Assembly: GCF_015680235.1 (NCBI RefSeq)
Contig: NZ_JADLJL010000002.1
Coordinates: 210,264-274,263, forward strand
Direction of reading: 5' to 3'
DNA from: Pseudomonas guariconensis
GTDB lineage: Bacteria; Pseudomonadota; Gammaproteobacteria; Pseudomonadales; Pseudomonadaceae
Length of the DNA stretch: 64,000 nt
Shown here: one piece after another, positions 25,727-36,300 of the stretch
How the letters are laid out: every line of letters starts with the position of its first letter
Numbering within the stretch: the first letter of the stretch is position 1
Position numbers and translations under genes: made by a program
The notes under the pieces: model-generated
The model's input: only the letters and a program-made list of their open reading frames with translations
Databases searched by the model: none
Told to the model about the DNA's origin: nothing

Positions 25727-26929
25727 TCAGGCAACCGGGATCAGCGGGTCGGCGGCAGCCAGCGCACTGGCGCGGTCCGGGGCCGGCGGGTAGATCCAGA
25801 CCGAGTTGATCTGCGCCTTGAGTTGCTTCGCCTCGGCCTTGTCTGTCGGTGGCGAGACCCTGCGCTCCCACCCTTCGGTATATACCGCCCCCCAGGCGCC
25901 AAGGTCCAGGCAGGTGACATACTTAGGCTGGCTGTAGGTCATCGGTGCCACACCGATCAGCTCGGCGGCGGCGTTATTGCCTGCGTAGCGTCCCAGGGGA
26001 ATGGCGTGCTGGCAGGACATCACCGCATGGTTGCCGACCTCGTCGCAGGCGGCGAAGGCCACATCGCCGGCGGCATACACCGCGTCGTTGCCCTTGACCT
26101 TGAGATTGCCGTCCACATGCAGGCGGCCTTGGTGGTCACGCTCGCCGTGGATCTGCTCGGTGAGCGGGTTGGCCTTGAAGCCCACGGTCCAGATCACGGT
26201 GCTGGCGTCAATGCGCTGGCCGTTGTCCAGCAGCACACCCTCGCCATCCACCGACGCGACGGTGGCGCCGCAGATCCACTCCACGCCCAAGGCCTGGGAG
26301 GCCTGCTCGATCGCAGGCCGGATGCCTTCGCCCAGTGCTGCGCCGATCCTCGCACCGCGGTCGACCACCACGATACGCAGGCCAGCCTGTGGGCCAAGGA
26401 TCGCCCGCAGGCGGCTGGGCAGCTCGGTGGCCGTCTCGATGCCGGTGAAGCCGCCACCGGCGACCACCACGGTGTTGCGTGCGGGGCTCGGGGGCAGGGC
26501 CGCGAGCGATTTGAGGTGTTCCTCCAGGCGTACGGCCGACTCGATCTTGTCGACGTCGAAGGCATGCTCGAAACCTGCAAGGTCCGGGCGGTTGAGCTGG
26601 CTGCCGCAGGCCATGATCAGGCGGTCGTAGCCAAGGCTCGCCTCGCGCCCGCCAGGTTCGCGGTAGGCCACGCTGCGCGAGGCCTCGTCGATCCGGTAGG
26701 CCGTACCTTTGACGAAGCGTACATCGACCGCATCGAACAACGCCTGCAGCGGCGCGGCCATGTTATGTACATCGGGCTCGTAGAAGCGTGGGCGGATGTG
26801 CAGCTCGGCCTGGGGCGCGAGCACGGTGATCCGGACATCGTCGCGGCCATGTAGGTCGAGTTGGCGCGCCGCGCCCAGGGCGCTCCACAGGCCGGCGAAG
26901 CCTGCGCCTATGATCAGGATCTGTTTCAT
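25727..26929 (-). CDS. NAD(P)/FAD-dependent oxidoreductase, NDH-2-like
   Basis: A 400-residue protein with an N-terminal FAD motif ILIIGAGFAGLWSALGAAR, a second nucleotide-binding motif TVVVAGGGFTGIETATELPSRL for NAD(P)H, and the FAD-ribityl motif AVYAAGDVAFA. This fits type II NADH:quinone dehydrogenase-like proteins. The C-terminal part has no clear membrane helix, so quinone reduction is not certain. AGGAG precedes ATG 26929. The regulator at 27021-28076 is just upstream on the same strand. Confidence 0.88.
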   Translation of the reverse strand: MKQILIIGAGFAGLWSALGAARQLDLHGRDDVRITVLAPQAELHIRPRFYEPDVHNMAAPLQALFDAVDVRFVKGTAYRIDEASRSVAYREPGGREASLGYDRLIMACGSQLNRPDLAGFEHAFDVDKIESAVRLEEHLKSLAALPPSPARNTVVVAGGGFTGIETATELPSRLRAILGPQAGLRIVVVDRGARIGAALGEGIRPAIEQASQALGVEWICGATVASVDGEGVLLDNGQRIDASTVIWTVGFKANPLTEQIHGERDHQGRLHVDGNLKVKGNDAVYAAGDVAFAACDEVGNHAVMSCQHAIPLGRYAGNNAAAELIGVAPMTYSQPKYVTCLDLGAWGAVYTEGWERRVSPPTDKAEAKQLKAQINSVWIYPPAPDRASALAAADPLIPVA

Positions 26930-27020
26930 CGTTGTGCTCCTGCGATTGCGAGGGAAGGCCTGGCGCCCATTGTCTCGGCGCCTTGGAAACAACGATGCTA
27001 AGCGCAGCGGGTGCCCGGCC

Positions 27021-28076
27021 CTAGGCCAAAGATCCCTGGATTTCGGCCAAGGGCACGCTGCGAGCGAAGCGGGCACGGTAGTCGCGCGGCGTCACCGCCA
27101 GGTGGCGCTGGAAGGCCAGGCGCATGCGCTCCTCCGAACCGAAGCCGCATTGGCGGGCGATCTGCTCGACCTGTTGAGAGGTGTTCTCCAGCAGGCGCCG
27201 TGCCGCCTCCAGGCGGAACACCTCGATGGCCTTGGCCGGGGTGCGGCCGGTCGTGTGTTTGTATACACGCGTGAAGTTTCGCAGGCTCATGCGCGCTTGC
27301 TCGGCCAGGCGTTCGACGGTCAGGTGCGGGTCGCCCAGGTGGTCGTTGAGCCATAGGTGCAAGGCTTCGAAGGCGCCGCTGTCCTCGCCTTGGGCCTTGA
27401 GCAGTTCGCTGAACTGGGCCTGGCCGCCTGGGCGTTTGAGAAACACCACCAGCTCCCGCGCCACCTGCATGGCCACCTCGCGGCCGCAGTCGAGTTCCAC
27501 CAGGGCCAGGGCCAGGTCGATACCGGCGCTGACGCCGGCCGAGGTCCAGACCTTGCCCTGTTGCACGAAGATCGACTCGGCATCCACCTCGACTTCGGGG
27601 AAGCGCCGACGCAGCGCGTCGCACATGGCCCAGTGGGTGGCCGCGCGGCGGCCGTCGAGCAACCCCGCAGCGGCCAGCAGAAAGGTACCGCTGCACACCG
27701 AGGCGGTACGTTGGGCGCGCGCGGCGGCCAGACGCAGCCAGCCGACCAGCTCGGCATGTTCGGGCAGGGTGCGGACGATTTCCGGTGCCCCGGGCACCAC
27801 CAGGGTGTCGATGGTGTCGCGCAACAAAGGTTCCAGCGGTTCGGTGCCCACCGCCAGGCCTTCGGCGGTGGCGACCAGGTTGCCTTCGAGGCTGGCAGTG
27901 TGCATCTCGTAACCGGGCAGGCCCCGCTCGGCGCGGGCTTTGCCTGCGGCCCAGAACACCGTTTGCGCACCGGTGAGGTCGAGCAGGCCCATTTGCGGAT
28001 AGGCGAGAAATACCACCCGGTGGGGGCGGTCTACCGAGGGCGGCAGGGCGTCGGGCACATTGGCGGGGTGGGTCAT
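27021..28076 (-). CDS. GlxA-type transcriptional regulator (DJ-1/PfpI + AraC)
   Basis: About 351 residues. The DJ-1/PfpI-like domain (HRVVFLAYPQMGLLDLTGAQTVF, TLVVPGAPEIVRTL, TASVCSGTFLLAAAGLLDGRRAATHW) retains the Cys of ASVCSG. A C-terminal AraC-type double helix-turn-helix follows (LTVERLAEQARMSLRNFTRVYKHTTGRTP...IARQCGFGSEERMRLAFQRHLAVTPRDYR). Such proteins control small metabolic genes and the ligand is unknown. Three in-frame ATG codons (28109, 28085, 28076) are possible and none has a clear ribosome site; 28076 best fits the family N-terminus. It may control the neighbouring oxidoreductase or transferase. Confidence 0.87.
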   Translation of the reverse strand: MTHPANVPDALPPSVDRPHRVVFLAYPQMGLLDLTGAQTVFWAAGKARAERGLPGYEMHTASLEGNLVATAEGLAVGTEPLEPLLRDTIDTLVVPGAPEIVRTLPEHAELVGWLRLAAARAQRTASVCSGTFLLAAAGLLDGRRAATHWAMCDALRRRFPEVEVDAESIFVQQGKVWTSAGVSAGIDLALALVELDCGREVAMQVARELVVFLKRPGGQAQFSELLKAQGEDSGAFEALHLWLNDHLGDPHLTVERLAEQARMSLRNFTRVYKHTTGRTPAKAIEVFRLEAARRLLENTSQQVEQIARQCGFGSEERMRLAFQRHLAVTPRDYRARFARSVPLAEIQGSLA

Positions 28077-28238
28077 GGTGCACATCGCAAGGGGGACGGA
28101 TGCGCCCATGTTACACAGCGTGAAGCGGCGAGGGGACCGCTACGCACGCCTTTCGCGACACAAGGTCGCGCCCCTCGGTAGGTCACCGTGGCAGCGGCCT
28201 TGCGTCGCGGTTGGGCTGCCAAGCAGCCCCACCAGGGC

Positions 28239-28556
28239 TCAGTTATCGGTCAACGGCTGGTCCTGGGAAAGCAGGGCCTTGGCAAGCTCCTCGTCACTGA
28301 CCTGCAGGCCTGGGTTGGCCTTGCGGGCCTGCTCCAGTGCCGATTCCACATAGGCGCCACGGATGGCGCCACCGCTGGCGATGAAGGCGGACAGCTCATC
28401 CCTGGCCGGAATGATCCGTTTGTCGTCCTTGAAGGTTGAGTACAGCGAGGCGGAGATCCCCGCCGACGTGGCGACATCGCCCGCATCCACACGGGCCAGG
28501 GCTGCGCCTGCTGGCAGCAGGAGCAACAGCGAAGGGACGAGCAGTAAGTGGCGCAT
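28239..28556 (-). CDS. DUF2388 secreted protein
   Basis: A 105-residue protein with a signal peptide (HLLLVPSLLLLLPAGAALA) and the DUF2388 pattern: TSAGISASLYSTFKDDKRIIPARDELSAFIASGGAIRGAYVESALEQ. Common in Pseudomonas, often in tandem copies; function unknown. GGAGG lies 8 bases before the ATG. Confidence 0.85.
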   Translation of the reverse strand: MRHLLLVPSLLLLLPAGAALARVDAGDVATSAGISASLYSTFKDDKRIIPARDELSAFIASGGAIRGAYVESALEQARKANPGLQVSDEELAKALLSQDQPLTDN

Positions 28557-28946
28557 GGCAAGACCTCCAGGTGAAGCCCAAGGGATTTACTGCATGTTGT
28601 TAAGAGCGGCGAAGGCCGCTGGGAGTTCCGTTGGCCGAACAGGCTTATCTCCAGCCGCATTCGCGGCGCATACCTTGTCTTGTGAGGGATCACCCAGCCC
28701 TTCCCGATGTCGTGGGCCGGGAGGGTCATGGAAGGTTTCGTCCAGGTCTGCACGGCTTGTATAGCTCCTAGTCCTGCGAGTTCATCGGCCTGGCGTACCC
28801 GCATAAGATTTTTCTATCGATAGCTCTTACCTCTGCGGCATCGCCGTGCTGCCAGGCGGCGTTGGTCGTCCTGATGCCGACGCCTGATGCTTCTTCCATT
28901 TCCTCACCTCCCAGGGCAACCGGGAGGGCTGACACGGAGTCAGATC
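28557..28946. other. 390-base gap between DUF2388 and the Tc toxin operon
   Basis: Divergent promoter region. The toxin operon leader must lie here, but no convincing -10/-35 pair, operator repeat or REP was recognised. Short frames crossing it lack coding character. Confidence 0.4.
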
Positions 28947-31900
28947 ATGTCCGATACACCTGGCGCTTCCCCCGGGACGAGCCGTGAACCCCTGTTCACC
29001 CCACCCGCGCTGCCCAAGGGGGGCGGCACCGTTTCCGCAGGCGGCGGAATGTTGTCCGTCGGCAGCGCCGATGGCGCGGCGGGCTGGTCTCTGCCATTGC
29101 CACTGCCCGTCGGGCGTGAGCTGTCACCGCAGCTGACGCTGGGCTACAGCTCCGGTGGGGGCAACGGCGCCTTTGGCGCAGGCTGGAATTGCTCGCCGCC
29201 CGCGGTGTTCCGCATGAGCCGTTTCGGTATCCCTCGCTACAACGAGCAAGACCGCCTGGTGGGGCCGGATGGCGAAGAAATCCTGCGCGACAAAGGCATG
29301 CCACGGGTTGAGAACACCCTGCCGTTTTCTGCTGTACAGGCGCCCCACACCGTGACCACCTGGGTGTCGCGTAGTGGCGCACCGGATCAGCGCCTGGAGC
29401 ATTGGCGCTCGCAGGAGACACCCGAATCGCCAGGCTTCTGGCTCAACTACCACGCCGATGGCAGCATCACGCTGTTCGGCTGGTCGGCCAGCGCCCGGTT
29501 GAGCGACCCGCACGACCCGGCGCGGGTGGCCGGCTGGTATGCCGAGGAAACCGTGAGCGCCAAAGGCGAGCATGTGGTGTACACCTACCGCGGCGAAGAT
29601 GCAGCTGGCTGCGACGAAGACGAGCGGGCTGCCCATCCGAAGGTCGCCAGCCAGTACCTTACGGGTGTCTATGCCATGAACGCCACGCCAGCGACTGCGC
29701 TGCTGGTGCCGGAGCACGCCTTTCGTGCCGACGATTTCATGAGCGTGATGCTGCTGGACTACGGTGAGCGCGGCACCGACCTGGACACGCCACCGCCGTT
29801 CGCAAGCACGGCGCAATGGTCGGTGCGCGAGGATTGCCTGTCCTTCTGGCGCTGGGGGTTCAACAACCGGATCCGCCGCCTGTGCCATGACGTCGTGTTG
29901 TGGCATCGCACCCGAATGATGGCAGGGCAAAGCGACCCAACCCCTATGTTGGTGTCTCGGCTGCACCTGAGCTATGAACCTTCCGCCGTGGCGACCCTGC
30001 TGGTGGCGGCTCGGCAGGTCGCCTATGAGCCCGATGGCACGCCGCTGTCGTTGCCACCTGTGGAGTTCGAACTGAGCCGCCCAGGGCGCGAGGCGCCGCA
30101 ATGGGAAGCACTGCCGGAGCTCGATGGCTTCAGCCCGCCGCACTGGCAAATGGCCGATTTGTACGCAGAGGGGCTGCCTGGGCTGTTGTACCAGGACGGC
30201 GGCGCCTGGCGATACCGGGCACCGGAGCGCAAGGGGGAACCCACCACCGATACAGTGACCTGGGGTGAGCCGCAGGTACTGCCCCTGGCTCCCTCGCTGG
30301 TCGGTGGGTCGCTGACCGACCTCGACGGCGATGGCCGCCCGGAATGGCTAGTGACCCAACCCGGCCTGCAGGGCAGCTTCACCTTGGCGCCGGATGGCCA
30401 ATGGGGCAGCTTCATTGCGCTGCAGGCGATGCCCTCGGAACTGCTGCACCCCTCTGCGCAACTGGTCGACCTGACCGGAGGCGGCCTGCAGGACATGGTC
30501 ATGATCGGGCCGCGAAGTGTGCGCCTGTGGGCCAGCGCCGCGAGCGCGGGCTGGGACAGGGCCGTTGGAACAAATTATGACGGGAAGACCCCATTACCCA
30601 TGCAAGGCGGCGAGCACCGCCTGGTGGCATTCGCCGACCCTGCCGGCAGTGGCCAGCAGCACCTGGTGGAAATCACCGGCCAGGGCGTGACCTACTGGCC
30701 CTCCCTCGGCCATGGCCGCTTCGGTGAACCGGTGCGCGTGCCAGGCTTCGCGGTCAACGATTTCGTCGCGTCGCGCGTATTCCTGGGGGACACCGACGGT
30801 AGCGGCACTACCGACATCCTCTACCTAGAGGCGGACCGTATCCGTTTATTCATCAGCGAGTCCGGCAACCGCTTCGTGGAGGGGCCGTCCGTGCCGGCAC
30901 CCGCTGGGGTCGCTCTCGACGACACCTGCCTGCTGCAGGTGACCGACCTGCGCGGCCAGGGCACGGCCGAGCTGGTGCTGACCGTGCCGCATATGACGCC
31001 ACGCACCTGGACGTATCGGTTCAACGATACCCGGCCATGGCTGCTCGCCGAGGTGTGCACCAATACCGGGAGCCGCACACTGTTCCAATACCGCAGCTCG
31101 GCCCAAGGCTGGCTGGATGAAAAGGCGGCACTCAAGGCCCAGGGCAAACCGGCGTTCAGTCGCCTGCCGTTCCCCGTGCACATGCTCAGCCGAGTCACGG
31201 CGATCGACGACATCAGCGGGATGCGTACCGTCAGCGGCATGCAATACCTGCGTGGTATCTGGGACGGGGTGGAACGCGAGTTCCGTGGGTTTACCCGGTT
31301 GATCCAGACCGACACCCTGAGTGATGCACAGGGTACCGGCGTAGAGCGTTCGCCGGCTGCGCAGGTACACAGCTGGTTCCTGAGCGGCATCGAAGCCTAT
31401 GACAGCGTCCAGGAAGGTGCCTTTGCAGGGCAAGGTTCGGCAGAGGGCGACTTCCCCTTGAACCCACTGCGTATCACGCGCCTGGGGGCCGATGGACGCG
31501 ATGACCCCGTTGAACCTGAAGGCGAGACGCGTCGCTGGTTGCTGCGTGCCCTGAAGGGCATGCCGGTGCGCACCGAAACCTATGGCCTCGATGGCAGCGC
31601 ATTGGCTTCGGTGCCCTACAGCATCACCCGCCAGCGTTGGCAGGTACGCCTGTATCAAACCGCAGACGCACGCAAGCCTGCGGCGTTGGTCACGCCGGTG
31701 GAAACCCTGACCTTCGCCACCGAACGCATCGCACAGGACCCGGTGGTCTCCCAGTCGGTCGTGCTCGAGCAGGACCGCTACGGCAATGTGGTGCGCGGCG
31801 TAGAGCTGCGTTACCCGCGCAGGCCTGCGTCCACGCCGTCGCCTTATCCGGATACCTTCCCCGACGGCCTGGAACTGGCAGCGCGCGACCCTCAGCAGCA

Positions 31901-33323
31901 GCACGCCTGGCTGACGTTGTCGCGCAATCGGGTACGCAACCTCGACGCCGGCCCTACCCATGTGGTAGGCCTGGTGGAGGCGACCCGCACGGATGTCCTG
32001 CAACTGGCGCCTACCCAGGTACCGATGGGCGGTTTCAGCGTCGAGAACCTGTCGTCTGCAGGTAGCCCCCTCGAATACCTGAGCAGCGCCACCTTGGCCA
32101 GCCATGTCCGCACCCAGTGGTGCGACGAGGCAGGAAACCCCAGCGTTGCACCGGTACGCCAGGCCCTGGCTGCCTATACCGAAACCGCCATGTTGGATGA
32201 GGCCTGCGTGGACGTGTTCAAAGGCCTGATGTCGGATGAGGCGTTGGCGCAGATGCTGGAAAAGGCCGGCTATCACACTGTTCAGCTGCCTGAGGACAAC
32301 TTGCCCGTATACACCGGCCGCCATGGCCTGGCCCGCTATCTTGGAGCCGCCGGTTTCTATCGGCTGGCTGGCGTGCGGGAAAGCGAACTGATGGGCGAGA
32401 CGGTGATCGACTGGACTCCCCACGCCTTGCAGGTGGCGAAGGTGACCGACGCCGCCGGTCTGGAAACCACCTTGCGCTACGACTGGCGCTACCTGACGCC
32501 GACAGCGCTGGTCGACCCGAACGACAATACGCGGGAAGTGGCCATCGATGCCCTGGGCCGGGTATCGCAAACGCGTTTCCATGGTACCGAGCAAGGCATC
32601 ATGACCGGCTATTGCAGCGGGCGAGCCTTTGCGGTGCCGGAAACGGTCGAAGGCATGCTCGCGCTCAAGGGCGGCGAAGTGCCCGTGGCGACCGCCCACC
32701 GGATAGTGGCCGACAGCTGGATGCCCCTGGCGCGTGACCGTCAGGGCAACGCCTTGGCCACCCGCACCGGCGAACTGGCGCTGCGACGCATGGCAAGGGC
32801 GCACGACCTGGCGCTGCAGGATCTGGCCGAGGGGCGCGAACCCCCGCATATCTGCAGCCTGCAGACCGATCGCTACGACGGTGACCCGCAGCAGCAAGTA
32901 CGCCTGAATATCACCTACAGCGATGGCAGCGGTCATCTGTTGCAGACCGCAGTCCTGCACCCTCCAGGTGATGCCCTGGTGCGCACGCCCGAGGGAGGGC
33001 TCGAGGTGGGCACCGATGGCAAGGCCGTGACCCGGCACGCTGCGGTGCGCTGGGCCGTGACCGGCAAGACCGAGTACGACAACAAAGGGCAAGCCGTACG
33101 CACCTGGTTGCCATTCTATCTGGATGACTGGCGCCCGGTGTTCGACGCCAGCGCGCGTGAGGGGGTCTACGCCGACACTCACTTGTATGATGCTTTAGGC
33201 CGTGTGTACCGGGTGATCACTGCGGCGGGCTGGGAGCGGCGTACGCAGTTCTACCCGTGGTTCACGGTGGCTGAGGATGAGAACGACACCGCCCATGATG
33301 TGCTGCGGGGTCGCGCAGCATGA
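28947..33323 (+). CDS. TcB-type insecticidal toxin component (SpvB/TcdB), first copy
   Basis: A 1458-residue protein of normal length for TcB. It has the N-terminal SpvB domain (LPKGGGTVSAGGGMLSVGS, FGAGWNCSPPAVFRMSRFGIPRY), FG-GAP/VCBS-like repeats (LTDLDGDGRPEWLVTQ, FLGDTDGSGTTDILYL), then the TcB middle domains (REFRGFTRLIQTD, FATERIAQDPVVSQSVVLEQDRYGNVV, NDNTREVAIDALGRVSQTRFHGTE). In known Tc toxins TcB forms a hollow shell with the RHS part of TcC that encloses the cytotoxic tip and docks on the TcA pore. GGAG is 7 bases before ATG 28947. The stop overlaps the next start by 4 bases (ATGA). Confidence 0.93.
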   Translation: MSDTPGASPGTSREPLFTPPALPKGGGTVSAGGGMLSVGSADGAAGWSLPLPLPVGRELSPQLTLGYSSGGGNGAFGAGWNCSPPAVFRMSRFGIPRYNEQDRLVGPDGEEILRDKGMPRVENTLPFSAVQAPHTVTTWVSRSGAPDQRLEHWRSQETPESPGFWLNYHADGSITLFGWSASARLSDPHDPARVAGWYAEETVSAKGEHVVYTYRGEDAAGCDEDERAAHPKVASQYLTGVYAMNATPATALLVPEHAFRADDFMSVMLLDYGERGTDLDTPPPFASTAQWSVREDCLSFWRWGFNNRIRRLCHDVVLWHRTRMMAGQSDPTPMLVSRLHLSYEPSAVATLLVAARQVAYEPDGTPLSLPPVEFELSRPGREAPQWEALPELDGFSPPHWQMADLYAEGLPGLLYQDGGAWRYRAPERKGEPTTDTVTWGEPQVLPLAPSLVGGSLTDLDGDGRPEWLVTQPGLQGSFTLAPDGQWGSFIALQAMPSELLHPSAQLVDLTGGGLQDMVMIGPRSVRLWASAASAGWDRAVGTNYDGKTPLPMQGGEHRLVAFADPAGSGQQHLVEITGQGVTYWPSLGHGRFGEPVRVPGFAVNDFVASRVFLGDTDGSGTTDILYLEADRIRLFISESGNRFVEGPSVPAPAGVALDDTCLLQVTDLRGQGTAELVLTVPHMTPRTWTYRFNDTRPWLLAEVCTNTGSRTLFQYRSSAQGWLDEKAALKAQGKPAFSRLPFPVHMLSRVTAIDDISGMRTVSGMQYLRGIWDGVEREFRGFTRLIQTDTLSDAQGTGVERSPAAQVHSWFLSGIEAYDSVQEGAFAGQGSAEGDFPLNPLRITRLGADGRDDPVEPEGETRRWLLRALKGMPVRTETYGLDGSALASVPYSITRQRWQVRLYQTADARKPAALVTPVETLTFATERIAQDPVVSQSVVLEQDRYGNVVRGVELRYPRRPASTPSPYPDTFPDGLELAARDPQQQHAWLTLSRNRVRNLDAGPTHVVGLVEATRTDVLQLAPTQVPMGGFSVENLSSAGSPLEYLSSATLASHVRTQWCDEAGNPSVAPVRQALAAYTETAMLDEACVDVFKGLMSDEALAQMLEKAGYHTVQLPEDNLPVYTGRHGLARYLGAAGFYRLAGVRESELMGETVIDWTPHALQVAKVTDAAGLETTLRYDWRYLTPTALVDPNDNTREVAIDALGRVSQTRFHGTEQGIMTGYCSGRAFAVPETVEGMLALKGGEVPVATAHRIVADSWMPLARDRQGNALATRTGELALRRMARAHDLALQDLAEGREPPHICSLQTDRYDGDPQQQVRLNITYSDGSGHLLQTAVLHPPGDALVRTPEGGLEVGTDGKAVTRHAAVRWAVTGKTEYDNKGQAVRTWLPFYLDDWRPVFDASAREGVYADTHLYDALGRVYRVITAAGWERRTQFYPWFTVAEDENDTAHDVLRGRAA

Positions 33324-36300
33324 TGAGTGAGACGAATCAGGCCGTTGCCCAGGAGAACCCGTTTTTCACACCTCCTTCGCTGCCCAAGGGTGGAGGTACC
33401 CTTGGTGGTAGTGCGGGGGCATTGTCGGTCGGCGGGCCGGACGGCGGTGCCGGCTGGCAGATCCCTCTGCCTGTGTCGGCGGCACCGGCCCGCGGCCTGG
33501 CGCCCGAACTGGCATTGGCCTACAGCAACGGTAGCGGCAATGGTGTGTTCGGGATGGGCTGGCAGCTTTCGCTGCCGGCGATCCGCTTGCGTACGCAGCA
33601 CGGCGTTCCCCGTTACGATGGCACCGACCGCCTGAACGGGCCCAGTGGCGATGAGCTGCTGCGCACCCAGGACGCCGTGCGTACCGAAACGCGCCTTCCC
33701 TTTGCCGATACCGACAGTGGTACCTACACCGTTACCCGTTACCAGGATCGCTTCTCGGGCCTGAATTCGCGTATCGAGTGTTGGCAGGAAGCTGGCACGG
33801 ACGGTGCGGTGGCCCGCACGTTCTGGATCGACTTCACACCCGACGGCGGCCTGGCCCTTTACGGTTGGTCGCCCGATGCCAGGCTGGCCGATCCACAGGA
33901 CCCTTCGCGTGTGGCCGAGTGGCGTATCGAGGAGACCGTCACGGCCCGAGGCGAGCACATTCTTTGGCGTTGGCGCCAGGAAGACAACGCGGGTTGCTCG
34001 GTGCAGGAGCTTGCCGACCATCCGCACGTGGCCGGCCTGTACCCGGATACCCTGTACTGGATGAACCGTACGCCGGCGCTGCATTTCCTGCGGCCTGGCA
34101 TGGGCCCGGCCGATGCCTGGGAAAACGAGTGGCTGGCGTTGCTGGTGTTCGACTATGGCGAGCGCGGCACGCTGGCCGACCAGGCTCCGCCACTGGCGAC
34201 CACGGCGACCTGGCCTGCCCGGGACGATGCGCTGTCGCTGCGCCGCTATGGGTTCGAGGTCCGCACCCGCCGGCTGTGTCACGACATCCTGCTTTGGCAC
34301 CGCACGGCCATGATGGCCGATGCCGCCTCCCAGGATGCGACGGCGCAGTTGGTATCGCGCCTTCACCTTACCTATGAAACGTCCACGTTGCTCACCCAAC
34401 TGTGCGCCGCCCAGACACTGGCATACGAGGCCAATGGCACGGCGGTGTCCTTCCCACCGGTGGAGTTCGCCTTGTCCGAGCCACCCGAGGTATTACCTGA
34501 CGCAACGCAGTGGCAACCCGTGTTCGCGCTGGACGGCTTCAGCCACGAGTCCTGGCAGATGGCGGACCTGTACGGTGAGGGTATTCCAGGGTTGCTCTAC
34601 CAGGATGATGGTGCCTGGTGGTATCGGGCGCCGGTTCGGGACGGTGAGGGCACTGCGTCCAGGCTGGCGCCTGGGTACGCCGGGCTTTTCGACGCCCCCC
34701 TCGATGACCGGATAACCTGGGCTGCGGCGACTCCCCTGCATCGGCTTCCCTTTGGCGGCAGGGCGCAATTGGCCGACCTCGATGGTAATGGCCAACCAGA
34801 GCTGATAATGGCGTTGCACGGCATGCGGGGCAGTTTCACCTTGCAACCGGATGGGCATTGGGGCGGCTTCAAGCCTTTTGCGCGCTTCCCGGTCGAGTTC
34901 GATCACCCGGCTGCGCTGCAAGCCGACCTGACCGGTACGGGGTTGGCGGACCTGGTGATGATCGGCCCTGCCAGTGTGCGCCTGTGGCCATCCGCTGGGA
35001 CGGGCGGCTGGGCGCCTGAAAAGACCGTGGCTCATCCAGGCCGTTCGCTGCCTCAACCGAGCAGCGATGGTACCCGCCTGGTCGCGATCAGCGACATCAC
35101 CGGGGGAGGGCTTTCGGACCTGGTGGAGGTCACCGCCGACGGCGTCACCGCCTGGCCATCGCTTGGGCATGGCCGGTTCGGCAACCCGCTGTCGTTGCCT
35201 GGGTTTTCACTGCAGCTACTCAGGGTCAAGGACGGCAGTGCCCTGGCCTTCGAGCCCAATCGGATCTACCTGGCCGACACGGACGGCACGGGGGTTGCGG
35301 ACCTGCTGGTGATCGGCCGTAGGGGTATCCATGTGTTCAGCAACCAGAGCGGTAATGCGTTTCGCTACAAAGGTGTGATCCCACCGCCTGCCGATGTGAC
35401 GCCGGATGCTACCTGGCGCTTGCAGGTCGCGGATGTGCGGGGACTGGGAATGGGGAGCCTGGTCTTGACGGTCCCGCACATGAAGCCGCGTAGCTGGGTA
35501 TTGAATTTCGCTGCTATACGCCCTTGGTTGTTGACCACCGTAGTGGACAATGTCGGCGGTCGTACCGAACTGACCTACCGGAGTTCGGCCCAGGGCTGGT
35601 TGGATGAGAAAGCCGCTCTGCAAGCGGCTGGGAAGACCGCTGTCAGTTACCTTCCGTTTCCGGTGCATACCGTTTGCACGGTTACCCAGGTCAATGAAAT
35701 CACCGGGCTGGTACTGGGCAGCGAAACCCGCTACCTGGGGGGCGTATGGGATGGCAGAGAACGCGAGTTCGCAGGCTTTCGCTGTGTCGTGCAAACCGAT
35801 CGCAACAGCCGCAGCGAGGCCGATGCCGTGGCCCGTGCCGCTGTGGTGTCCCCCCCAGTGCGCACGTGCACCTGGTTCTATACCGGCACCGAGGCGGTCG
35901 ACAGTAAGCCTTTGGAGCAGGCTCGGGAAGAGATCGACAAGGCCTTCAGCAAGGGCCAGATCCGCTTCACCGCCTGGCAAGACGGTGCGGACAAGCCCGA
36001 GGAGCCCGGGGCGAACGCCGAGCGTCGGCGGAAACTGTATCGGGCCGTGCGTGGCCAGGTGATGCGCACCGAGGTGTACGGCGAGGACGATCACCCGGCA
36101 GCGGCAGTGCCCTACAGCATTTCCCGCCAGCGGCTGCAGGTCCGTGCATACGATAGCCTTGGAAGAGACGGCAAGCCTGACCGCGACAACCCGATCACGC
36201 AAGTGACGGTGCTGGAAGCCTTGTCGCTGGCCTGCGAACGTGTTGCGAGCGACCCTGTGGTAAGCCAAACCATCGTGCTGGCGCAAGACCTCCACGGGGT

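Noticed and set aside
30846..33182. 778-codon minus-strand frame inside the first TcB gene
   Set aside because: Shadow frame; the plus strand encodes a continuous SpvB/TcB protein.
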